Source: CALMKX01 sp036274895 (lineage in GTDB: Bacteria > Acidobacteriota > Thermoanaerobaculia > Multivoradales > SZUA-115). Taken from it: a DNA stretch of 64,000 nt. The stretch lies in assembly GCA_036274895.1 (NCBI GenBank), contig DASUEU010000033.1, positions 44,250 through 108,249 on the forward strand, given 5' to 3'. Position numbers and translations under genes: made by a program. Of the stretch, positions 34,001-39,938 are shown in pieces (the stretch's first letter is position 1; each line of letters opens with the position of its first letter). Below the pieces are notes generated by a model that saw nothing but the letters and a program-made list of their open reading frames with translations, searched no databases and was not told the DNA's origin.

Positions 34001-35719
34001 CCGCCGTTGGTCGGCATCGTGGACCTCTGGGCGCGGGATTCCGACACTTGCGAGAACCGCTCGGCCGAGGATCTCGCCGTGGCCGTGGAGCGCAGCTGCC
34101 ATCGTCTGGTCCTGCTGCTCCAGGCCCTGGCCCAGATGGAGTGGGACCAGCTTTACACCGGGCTCGCCGCGGGTCACCGGCGTGCCCTGCCTCGGCTGTG
34201 GATGGTCACGGCCGGTGCGCAGCCGGCGAGCGGCGAAGAGCAGGGGCTGGCGCTCGCCCAGGCGCCCCTCTGGGGCTTCGGGCGCACCGTTCGGGAGGAG
34301 CATCCCGAGATCTGGGGGGGGCTGGTGGACCTCGATCCCCAGGCGACGTCGGCCCAGGCCGCCCATGAGCTGGTCGGCAGGCTGCTCGCCGGGGACGGCG
34401 AGGACGAGGTCGCCCTGCGCGGCGGTCAAACCCTGGTGCCACGTCTGGTGCCTGCCTCGCGCGAGGTCGCCGGCCCGAGCTCGCCGCGCTTGCGTGCCGA
34501 TGGGGCATATCTGCTCACGGGTGGGCTCGGAGGGCTTGGTCTGGCCCTGGCGCAGTGGCTGATCGAGCGCGGGGCTCGCCGCCTGGTGCTGCTCCAGCGA
34601 ACGGCGCTGCCGCCGCGCGAGCGCTGGGGGGAAGGCCCGAACGACGCGCGCATCGCCGCGGTGTGCCGCCTTGAAGCCCTCGGTGCCAGCATCCATGTCG
34701 CCGCCGTGGACGTCACCGATCGCCGGGCTCTCGCCGACTTCCTCGAGAGCTACCGCCGCGAGCAGTGGCCGCCGATTCGCGGTGTCGCCCATCTCGCGGG
34801 TCGGCTCGAGGATCGGCTGCTGCAGCGCATGGACTCCGAGTCGCTGGTCGCCTCGTTGCGGCCGAAGGTGCTCGGCGCCGCCCTGCTCGACGAGCTGCTG
34901 GCGCCCGAGGAGCTGGACTTCTTCCTGCTGTTCTCCTCGATCGCCTCCGTGCTGGGTTCCCTCGGGCAAGCGAACTACGCCGCGGGCAACGCCTTCCTCG
35001 ATGCCCTCGCGTGGTCCCGGCGCCGAGCGGGGACGCTCGTCCAGAGCATCAACTGGGGACCCTGGGCCGGAGCCGGGATGGCGGGCGAGCGAGCGCTCCA
35101 GGCGGCCTTCGAAAGCCGGGGAATCCACGCCTTCGAGCCCGATCAGGGGCTGGCTCTGCTCGAGACTCTGTGGGCCTCACCCCGGGCGCAGGCGGTTGCC
35201 GTCGCCGTCGACTGGCGGCGTTTCACCCAGAGCCTGCCCCGGGGCGTGCCGCCGCCCCTGCTCAGCTTGCTGGCCTGGCTCCCCGAAGGCGCCGCTGTGG
35301 GCGCCTCGGAGGGCGAAGGCGAGCCCAGCTGGCGCCGGGAGCTGGCCAGCCTCGGCGATGCCAGCGGGCGAACTGCGGTGGCGACCGAGCGGGTGAAGGA
35401 TCTGGTGGCGGGCGTGCTGCGCATCCACCCCTCCCAGCTCGACCCGCAGCAGCCGCTCAATGCCCTGGGCGTGGACTCGCTGATGTTGGCCGAGATTCGC
35501 TCCCGCGTCGGGGCCGCGGCCGGGGTGGAAATCTCGCTCGCGGACCTCTTCGGCGGCGCGAGCGTGGCCACTGTAGCGAGGCAGATCGTGGCCGAGGTCG
35601 AGAGCGATGCAACCAACGGTTCTCCGACACGGTTCGCGAGGCCGGTCGATGCTTCTACGCCGCTTCGAGCGGCAGGCCCTTCGCGGTCAGGAAAGGAGGT
35701 GACGACCCATGCGCTATGA
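28052..35719 (+). CDS. FAAL-ACP-KS-AT-DH-KR-ACP hybrid lipid-loading type I polyketide synthase
   Basis: A 2555-residue, one-protein assembly line. A fatty-acyl-AMP ligase (about 1-566; YTSGSTGHPKG near 171, SWLPFFHDLGLMFGMLHPLY, GGPNFGYELCVRR) activates a fatty acid for ACP1 (589-665; Ser624 in HGLASL). KS (683-1110) has Cys854 in DTACSGSL plus His989 and His1029. AT (about 1211-1550) has Ser1304 in GQSLGE and VAFH at 1405-1408, close to the malonyl-type HAFH. DH (about 1584-1887) has His1618 and Asp1793 in HPVLLDGALQ. KR (about 2150-2390) has GGLGGLG, Tyr2309 and an LED that replaces the B-type LDD. ACP2 (2443-2520) carries Ser2476 in GVDSL. No ER, thioesterase or reductase is present. The predicted output is an alpha,beta-unsaturated acyl chain, two carbons longer than the starter, left on ACP2. 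The start at 28052 overlaps the glycosyltransferase stop. Confidence 0.93.
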   Translation: MKPPATLVELLARRAQAEGDRQAFVYLPDGERVGSTLSYAELEGEARRVAAALAPRGVAGQRVLVCFPPGLEYVSAFFGCLHAGAVPVPAYPPEPARLQRTLPRLLAMLGNAGASVVLTPSALGETVSELLGRQAEAAGAQVVTPEGGPARAGEGMEQAPVKGEDLAFLMYTSGSTGHPKGAMVSHRSVLHNLERFPGFASRPPSAFVSWLPFFHDLGLMFGMLHPLYRGVPGILMPPLAFVERPLRWLQAISRFRATTTGGPNFGYELCVRRSNAEERRELDLSCWNLALNGSEPVRSETLARFSEAFTPHGFSAETFYPSYGLAEAAATVTGGFERCAPMVKGFDRRQLERGRVEAGNPGGRATVTLVGCGRTIEDQELVIVDPGTLRPCPPGRIGEIWVRGPSIADGFWRRPEESSELIGARLDGRGPFLRTGDLGFLEGEELFIAGRLKDVIIVRGVNHYPEDLEHTVERAHRALRAGCGAAFSVDLEGEERLVVVQEADPGAMAEGTEVLAAIRQALAEEHELEAHAIVLLPPGSIPKTSSGKIRRREARQQWQQGQLTPLVEQRAGAGARAPEPAPSTAAASGEAIRQWLLDWFAARLGAAPQAIDAQAPFARHGLASLETVQLIRELGDWLGCDLPPTLGWEHPSIEGLVQHLTAGPATDAWPRGRWAQAAPLPAQPVAIVGLSCRFPQADGPEQLWELLAGGVDAVREIPPERWDVDSYYDPDPAAPGKMSTRWGGFLPGLDRFDAAFFGISPREAVHLDPQQRLLLEIGWEALEDAGIPAESLKGSRTGVFVAKLRTDYGAILFENFASRVEVYTGSGNGDAILANRLSYFFDLKGPSVSVDTACSGSLVAIHLACQSLARGECALALAGGVNTILKPDGSLFFTKAGALAPDGRCKPFDHRADGIVRSEGAGLVVLKPLERALADGDRIHAVIRGSAVNQDGRSNGIMAPNGAAQEEVLRQAYQAAGISPAQVQYVEAHGTGTSLGDPVEVKALASVLSPGRMSGRRFRLGSLKSNLGHMESAAGIGGVIKVALAMRHRRLPPSLHFERPNPLIPFEEIPAQVQTELGPWPDESQALVAGVSGFGYGGTNAHVVLEEPPAQPLREGGRVEQPVLLPLSAQGPEALRALAAAWQRRLESEQTAGSLADLTYTASVRRGHLDHRLALVARDRQELCQGLGAFVDGQPAAGLEVGSRPPNGEPRLVLVFSGQGSQWPGMAHGLSARFGVFRATLQECDRLFRCHGEVELLTELERDAADSRLHRTELMQPAIFALQVALAALWRSWGLKPAAVVGQSLGEIAAAHVAGALSLEDAVRVVCQRSRLMARTAGRGRTAVVALPAAEASLAITGFEGELGLAGSLSPGTSVLSGAPAALEQVLAALGRQGVFCRLVRDVDVAFHSPQMEPLVDELVESLAGILPRSASLPIVSAVEGALVEGTELDAAYWGRNLRRPFLFADAVGRLARDGYEVFLEVSPHAVVEGALRQCLEAAGRKAAVVASMRRGEEPPASLLTALSQLYCQGLGIDWRAVYRGAEGRLSDVPHYPWQRQRFWYDQLGAPTRGDGMLGASASSRPRSHPLLGSYREVALPAGAHLWENRLEAGSPSFLADHRVGNVVVLPAAAYLEMALAAAEQALGPGPVAVEGASFRQALFLPPEGARTVQLTLAPEASDRAAWRVFSRSAAEGLVGEPWRLHAAGTIACLRAPVAGNGHVEVGLDERRMQCPYRLSTVDHYERMRSRGLGYGGSFQVLADLWAGPDRALGRARLPAALESTARSFRLHPVLLDGALQVVAAALAARIGAPAGEGQEGGLFLPVGVDRLTLMGPSASELWVSVQAAQRPGRQDGEAGADLALFDPAGRLVARIEGLSLRRLDGAARDGDLDLRSAHYELSWQPAPQHLLGAAPPREAGCWLVLGGADGLGDEVAEVLTQRGERSVRVEGGSRWECSSEGDRVQLDPLKAEDYHRLLSAVSHADGPPLVGIVDLWARDSDTCENRSAEDLAVAVERSCHRLVLLLQALAQMEWDQLYTGLAAGHRRALPRLWMVTAGAQPASGEEQGLALAQAPLWGFGRTVREEHPEIWGGLVDLDPQATSAQAAHELVGRLLAGDGEDEVALRGGQTLVPRLVPASREVAGPSSPRLRADGAYLLTGGLGGLGLALAQWLIERGARRLVLLQRTALPPRERWGEGPNDARIAAVCRLEALGASIHVAAVDVTDRRALADFLESYRREQWPPIRGVAHLAGRLEDRLLQRMDSESLVASLRPKVLGAALLDELLAPEELDFFLLFSSIASVLGSLGQANYAAGNAFLDALAWSRRRAGTLVQSINWGPWAGAGMAGERALQAAFESRGIHAFEPDQGLALLETLWASPRAQAVAVAVDWRRFTQSLPRGVPPPLLSLLAWLPEGAAVGASEGEGEPSWRRELASLGDASGRTAVATERVKDLVAGVLRIHPSQLDPQQPLNALGVDSLMLAEIRSRVGAAAGVEISLADLFGGASVATVARQIVAEVESDATNGSPTRFARPVDASTPLRAAGPSRSGKEVTTHAL

Positions 35720-35861
35720 GACCCCACGGCTTCAGGGCCCGATCGAGCTGTACCAGACCCCCATGCTCGTCGACATCGACGAGGCAGCGGCGGAGGCACT
35801 GGACATCGACATCGACGGCTGCAACACCAGCGGTTCGGGCAACTGCGGCTCGGCAGCCTGA
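35709..35861 (+). CDS. RiPP precursor peptide A1
   Basis: A 50-residue peptide. The leader is MRYETPRLQGPIELYQTPML then VDIDEAAAEALDIDID, and the core-like end is GCNTSGSGNCGSAA. It shares M-x-Y-x-x-P-x-L-x-G-P-x-x-L-Y-x-x-P-x-L-V-D-I-D with two further peptides in the cluster. After the acidic helix come Gly and Cys, then small and hydroxyl residues, giving two core Cys here. The start lies inside the PKS gene (11-bp overlap) behind a near-perfect AAAGGAGGTGA, predicting high translation. It is followed by two hairpins and then by the PqqD and radical SAM genes. The core boundary is not proven; thioether, oxidised or acylated residues are all possible. Confidence 0.8.
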   Translation: MRYETPRLQGPIELYQTPMLVDIDEAAAEALDIDIDGCNTSGSGNCGSAA

Positions 35862-35899
35862 ACCTCGCTGTCGATCGAGGTAACGAGTTGTCGTGAACA

Positions 35900-35923
35900 G
35901 GCCCGTGCGCCGTCGCACGGGCC
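35900..35923 (+). terminator. Perfect hairpin downstream of precursor A1
   Basis: GGCCCGTGCG-CCGT-CGCACGGGCC is a perfect 10-bp stem with a 4-nt loop, 39 nt after the A1 stop. No U-tract follows (GAAAAGGGG). It probably works as a partial terminator or 3'-end stabiliser, letting A1 message exceed that of the downstream enzymes. Confidence 0.55.
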
Positions 35924-35928
35924 GAAAA

Positions 35929-36003
35929 GGGGAGCCTGGGAGACCCTCAGAGCTCCGATCCCGGGCTTCGAGACCGTGTCAGGGGGCTCCCAGGCCCCGC
36001 ACA
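35929..36003 (+). ncRNA. Duplicated structured RNA element, copy 1 (between A1 and pqqD-like gene)
   Basis: A 75-nt element, nearly the same length and with about three-quarters identity to the copy at 42174. CCUGGGAG pairs with CUCCCAGG, a one-base bulge follows, then CCCUC pairs with GGGGG. It encloses a conserved loop with GGCUUCGAGA and ends in GGCCCCGCACA. Differences between copies keep the pairing (U-A here, U-G in copy 2). It is an attenuator, processing or stability element candidate. An alternative is simple duplication without function. Confidence 0.6.
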
Positions 36004-36073
36004 CCTGAAGGCTGAGCCGCGGCTGGGCCGCGGGTGGGTGGTCGGCATTTTACCGCCATCCTGGAGGAACGCG

Positions 36074-36352
36074 ATGAACGAGAACGGCAACCCCAAGCGC
36101 ATCGACATTCTGGTGATCAACGACGAGGCGGAAGTGCCCTCGCTGCTCAACCCGATGACGGGCAAGATCTTCGTCACCAACTCCGTGGGCAAGCACATCG
36201 TCCAACTGGCGGATGGCACGCTCAGCTTCGAGGCGATCGTCGACGAGGTCGCCGCCCACTTCAAGGGGGCTCCCGTCGAGCTGATCCGGGAGGAGGCACG
36301 GCTCTTCCTCGAGCAGGGGCGAGCGGCCGGCCTGATCGAATGGGCGGCGTGA
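36074..36352 (+). CDS. PqqD-like peptide recognition protein (RRE fold)
   Basis: A 92-residue stand-alone RiPP recognition element. The segments LLNPMTGKIFVTNSVGKHIV, QLADGTLSFEAIVDEVAAHF and EARLFLEQGRAAGLIEWA follow the PqqD pattern (beta-hairpin, DG turn, winged-helix, final GLI strand). PqqD proteins bind the leader peptide and present it to a radical SAM enzyme, which is the next gene and overlaps this one. GGAGG lies before the ATG at 36074, so that start is preferred over an in-frame Met at 36038 located in the structured leader. Confidence 0.88.
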   Translation: MNENGNPKRIDILVINDEAEVPSLLNPMTGKIFVTNSVGKHIVQLADGTLSFEAIVDEVAAHFKGAPVELIREEARLFLEQGRAAGLIEWAA

Positions 36353-37557
36353 CGGCCATGGTCGCCGCTCCCGGCGTGCGACAGCGGTTCCGCCCCTCGC
36401 GGGCCAAGGGGGAAGGCGGCGGCACCAACACCACGGTGTACTGGTACCTGTCCTTCCGCTGCAACCTGGCGTGCCGGCATTGTTGGGTCATGGCCTCGCC
36501 CCAGGTGGATACCTCGGCCGACCTGACGACCCAGGAGGCGATGGCCGTCGTCGACCAGCTGGTCGAGCTCGGGGCCGCCCGGATCAGCCTCTCCGGTGGC
36601 GAGGCGCTGCTGCGCCGCGACACGGTGGAGATCCTCGCCGCCCTGGGGGAGAAGGGCATCCACGTCAGCCTCGAGACCAACGGCCTGGTGGTCAGCGACC
36701 GCTTCCTGCGGGTGGCCCGGCCCCTCCAGGAGCGCCGGCTGCTCAGCATCGGCATCAGCCTCGACGGTGGCACGGCTGCGACCCACGAGAGCCTGCGGGG
36801 CGCCAACACCTTCGAGCGCACCCGCCGTGGCCTCGCACGGCTGGCCGAGGCCGGCCTGCGCTTCGGCATCCAGGCGACCCTCAACAAGGAGAACTACCGC
36901 ACCATCCCGCAGCTCTACCAGATCGCCCGGGAGCACTCGCCCCACCTCTTCTCGCTCGCCTTCGCGACCCTCAACCCGGTGGGACGGGGTGATGAGCTGG
37001 CGAGGAGCCTGGGGCTCGAACGGGCCGATCTCTACGCCGTCTGCGAGCTGATCCGCCGCCACAAGGCGAGCTTCGACGGCCTGACCATCCTCAAGGTGCC
37101 GCCGGCGGCCCTGCCGCCCCGCTACGCCGACCTGATGCTCGCCCCCGAGGTCTGCCTGTTCGTGACCTGCCAGTTCCCGGTGATGGGCATCTTGCCCAAC
37201 GGCGACGTGTCGATCTGCGCCCTGACCCGCGACGACCCGGCGCTCCGGCTGGGCAACGTCAAGACCCATCGTCTGGAGGCGATCTGGCGGTCCTGGCAGC
37301 TCGATCGGCTGCACCAACGTTACCTCGCGGCCGAGGGCCTGCAGGGCATCTGCGGTGACTGTGTGTTCCGCACCTCCTGCCGGGGATGCTGCCGTGCCTG
37401 GGCCTACCAGGACGGTGGCAGCTTCGACGCGCCCCACCCGGTCTGTGCCGCGCTCGACCAGGCGGGCCAGTTTCCGGCCATCTATCGGCGCTCGGGCAGA
37501 CAGGCCCTGGGAACGCGAGCGCCCGCGGCCGGGGTCGCTTGCGGGGTGCGACCATGA
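36340..37557 (+). CDS. Radical SAM/SPASM peptide-modifying enzyme
   Basis: A 405-residue radical SAM enzyme. The [4Fe-4S]-SAM motif is C41-NLA-C45-RH-C48 (CxxxCxxC), preceded by YWYLSFR. GGE (LSGGEALLRRD) and the SAM-contact SLDGG follow. The C-terminal third carries SPASM-type cysteines, in CLFVTCQF (about 271), GDVSICAL (about 291) and GICGDCVFRTSCRGCCRAW (about 336-354), for auxiliary clusters. Close relatives make thioether (sacti/ranthi-type), C-C or epimerised linkages in peptides. Here the substrate should be the A1-A3 peptides. The start is among ATG 36340, GTG 36349 (GTGA overlap) and ATG 36358; the choice does not affect the domains. Confidence 0.9.
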   Translation: MGGVTAMVAAPGVRQRFRPSRAKGEGGGTNTTVYWYLSFRCNLACRHCWVMASPQVDTSADLTTQEAMAVVDQLVELGAARISLSGGEALLRRDTVEILAALGEKGIHVSLETNGLVVSDRFLRVARPLQERRLLSIGISLDGGTAATHESLRGANTFERTRRGLARLAEAGLRFGIQATLNKENYRTIPQLYQIAREHSPHLFSLAFATLNPVGRGDELARSLGLERADLYAVCELIRRHKASFDGLTILKVPPAALPPRYADLMLAPEVCLFVTCQFPVMGILPNGDVSICALTRDDPALRLGNVKTHRLEAIWRSWQLDRLHQRYLAAEGLQGICGDCVFRTSCRGCCRAWAYQDGGSFDAPHPVCAALDQAGQFPAIYRRSGRQALGTRAPAAGVACGVRP

Positions 37558-39143
37558 CCCGGGACCAACGCCGCTTCGTGGCCCCCCACCACCCGCTGGT
37601 GCGCCAGCTGTTGGCCGAGGCGGCGGCGGACGGCGATCCGTTGAGCGCCACGCTGGCCGCTCTGGCCCGGCGCTGCCGCTACGTCGCCTCACCTCCCGGG
37701 CACCGCAGCTTCGACCAGGTGGCCGAGGAGCTCGCGACCACTCCCGCGGGTGATGCCGTCGACCTCAACTGCATCACGCTCAGCTCACTGGTGGTCTCGT
37801 GCCTGCGCACAGCCGGCTTCGATGCCCACGAGGTCTTGGTGGCGGTGGGAGCGCGCCGGCAGGAGCTCGGCTTCGACACCCTGCGCATCCCGCACGCCTG
37901 GGCCCTGGTCGGGACGCCCGGTGGTCTGGTGGCGATCGATCCCGTCGACCTGCGCCCCCGCGCCACGAGCGCCCAGGCCCTGCCCGAGGAGATCCACCTC
38001 TACGTGCTGTTCAACGACGAGCAGCTGTTCTTCACCGAGAACGAGAAGAAGGCGGCGCTCGCCGAGGTGGCATGGCGGGGCCGGCCCCGGCTCTATCTCT
38101 TCGGCCGGCCCGATCCCGACCTGTGGGCCCTGGCCCAGAGGCCGGAGGTCGAGCGCACCTTGCACTGCCTCTTCCACCAACCCCGGGTACCGCGGGAGCC
38201 GGTCTCGGCCCAGCTCCACCAGCGCGCGCTCGAGGCGCGCCTGCTGCGGGCGGACGGGGAGGACTTGGCGGTGGGCTCGCGGGTGGTGCCGGTGCCCCGT
38301 GAGGCGGAGCGGGCCTTCCACTGCCTGGCCCGGCCGCTGATCGACCACTACCTCGCCGTCGTCGCCGCCACCGTGCCCGCGCTCCAGAGCGCCTGGGAGG
38401 GTTGCGCCGCGGCCCGCGACTTCTCGTGGCAGGAGGTGGCGCACGCGGTGGTGGCGGGGTTGTTCATCGACCTCGCCGTGGGGCGCCGGCTCGGCATCGC
38501 CGACGAGGTCCACGAGGATCAGGGGCCGAGCGTCCTGTGGCTGTTCGAGGCCCTGTCCGGGGGCGAGCCGTTCGGCGTCCAGTGGATCGGCCATCCCGAG
38601 CGGCTCTGTGCCTTCGCCCAGCTGTGGCATCGCCGGGTGGGCCGCACGCCGCCGACCCTGGCCCGTCCCCTGCTCGATCTGCTCGCCGGCCTGGCCGAGG
38701 CCGACGCGGTGCCGCCCGGATCCCGCTCCTGGCTGCTGTTGCGCCATCTGGGCCTCGCCCGGAGCTTCGCGCCGTCCGCTCGAGGTCTGGTGTTTCCGGT
38801 CTTCGGGCCGGCGGATACCTCGCTGCTGGAGGAGCCCCTGGGGCGCGGCGCCGAGAGGGTGGTCAGCGAGGTGTTGATGCCCGCCTTCGAGCTGGCGGCG
38901 GAGGATCCCTGGTGGCGACGCAGCCGGCAGCAGCGGGCGTTTCGCCACGCCATCGTCCGCTTGATGCTCGAGTACGTGATCGATCGCGCCGTCGCCGAGA
39001 GGGTGGTACCGCCCTTCCCACCGGCTGCCGAGGCGAGCCCCGGCTGGGGTCGCTGGCTGTGGTCGGAGCCCGAGGGCGCGCCGAGCCTGTTCCCACGACC
39101 GGCCCACGCCGGCAGGGAGGAGCCATGTCTGCGTTCAGCTTGA
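37554..39143 (+). CDS. Transglutaminase-like domain protein with a novel C-terminal region
   Basis: A 529-residue protein starting with an ATGA overlap on the radical SAM gene. Residues about 40-150 form a transglutaminase-like core with the catalytic triad Cys73 (LNCITLSSLVVSCLRTAGF), His114 (RIPHAWALVG) and Asp129 (VAIDPVD). Transglutaminase-like folds serve as leader proteases in lasso and other RiPP pathways and as acyl-transfer or amide-forming enzymes. The remaining 350 residues match no family I recognise; they contain no obvious motif apart from several Trp/His-rich helices. In this cluster it is a candidate for leader removal or for joining the PKS-bound acyl chain to the peptide. 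The function is inferred. Confidence 0.72.
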   Translation: MTRDQRRFVAPHHPLVRQLLAEAAADGDPLSATLAALARRCRYVASPPGHRSFDQVAEELATTPAGDAVDLNCITLSSLVVSCLRTAGFDAHEVLVAVGARRQELGFDTLRIPHAWALVGTPGGLVAIDPVDLRPRATSAQALPEEIHLYVLFNDEQLFFTENEKKAALAEVAWRGRPRLYLFGRPDPDLWALAQRPEVERTLHCLFHQPRVPREPVSAQLHQRALEARLLRADGEDLAVGSRVVPVPREAERAFHCLARPLIDHYLAVVAATVPALQSAWEGCAAARDFSWQEVAHAVVAGLFIDLAVGRRLGIADEVHEDQGPSVLWLFEALSGGEPFGVQWIGHPERLCAFAQLWHRRVGRTPPTLARPLLDLLAGLAEADAVPPGSRSWLLLRHLGLARSFAPSARGLVFPVFGPADTSLLEEPLGRGAERVVSEVLMPAFELAAEDPWWRRSRQQRAFRHAIVRLMLEYVIDRAVAERVVPPFPPAAEASPGWGRWLWSEPEGAPSLFPRPAHAGREEPCLRSA

Positions 39144-39925
39144 GGGGCGACGGCAGGGTCGCCCTGGTCACCGGTGGCGGCGCGGGCCTGGGTCGCGCGG
39201 TGGCCGAGGTCTTCGGCGAGGCCGGCTACCGCCTGCTGCTGGTCGACGTCGACCGCGAGGCGGGCGCCGCCGCGGCTGCCGGGTTGACCGCGGCGGGCTG
39301 GCCCGCGCGCTTCGTGGCCGCCGACGTGGCCGACGGCCCGGCGGTATGCGCCGCCATCGAGGCCGCCCGGGACGAGTGGGGCCGGCTCGACTTCGTGCTC
39401 AACAACGCCGGCATCTCGGGCCGCCTCGCGGCGATCGAGAACCTCGACGAGGACGATCTCGAGCGGGTGCTGGCGGTGAACCTCAAGGGGCCTTTCCTGG
39501 TCTGCAAGCACGCTGTCCCGGCCCTGCGGGCCAGCGGCGGCGGGGTGATCGTCAACGTCGCCTCGATCACCGGCGAGACCGGCGCCGCCTGCTTCTCGCC
39601 CTACGCCGCCTCGAAGGCCGGGCTGGTGGCCCTGACCCGCAGCCTGGCCCGCCGGGTCGGCCGCTACAACGTCCGGGTCAACTGCCTGGCGCCGGGGTCG
39701 ATTGACGGCACGGGCCTGATGCGCTCGTGCCACGCCGAGCAGGGAACGACCCCCGAGCAGCTCAAGGGGCAGACCCTTGGCATGCTGCGCCGCATCCCCC
39801 TGGGGCGGCTCGCCCAGCCCCGGGACGTCGCCCACGTGGCGCTGTTTCTCGCCTCTCCGTGGGCCGCCCACGTCCACGGAGCGGTGGTGACCGTCGACGG
39901 CGGCGAGAGGCTGGGCTTCCAGTGA
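39125..39925 (+). CDS. Short-chain dehydrogenase/reductase
   Basis: A 266-residue classical SDR. The NAD(P) motif is TGGGAGLGRAV near residue 17, followed by LVDVDREAG, where the acidic residue after beta-2 suggests NAD(H). NNAGISG lies near 95. The catalytic triad is Ser147 (VASITGETG), Tyr160 and Lys164 (PYAASK), and the C-terminal loop is GSIDGTGL. It overlaps the preceding gene by 19 bp and has GGGAGGAG before its ATG. It may reduce or oxidise the beta position of the acyl chain or a modified peptide residue. Confidence 0.9.
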   Translation: MSAFSLRGDGRVALVTGGGAGLGRAVAEVFGEAGYRLLLVDVDREAGAAAAAGLTAAGWPARFVAADVADGPAVCAAIEAARDEWGRLDFVLNNAGISGRLAAIENLDEDDLERVLAVNLKGPFLVCKHAVPALRASGGGVIVNVASITGETGAACFSPYAASKAGLVALTRSLARRVGRYNVRVNCLAPGSIDGTGLMRSCHAEQGTTPEQLKGQTLGMLRRIPLGRLAQPRDVAHVALFLASPWAAHVHGAVVTVDGGERLGFQ

Positions 39926-39938
39926 ACGGGAGAATGCC

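Noticed and set aside
36034..37557. Lasso-peptide cluster
   Set aside because: The transglutaminase-like and PqqD-like proteins recall lasso B2/B1, but there is no asparagine-synthetase-like cyclase, and a radical SAM/SPASM enzyme is present instead.
35947..37692. Minus-strand frame through the structured element, PqqD and radical SAM genes
   Set aside because: It is antisense to two convincing enzymes. Its end matches the other element copy only because the RNA element is duplicated, not because a protein is conserved.
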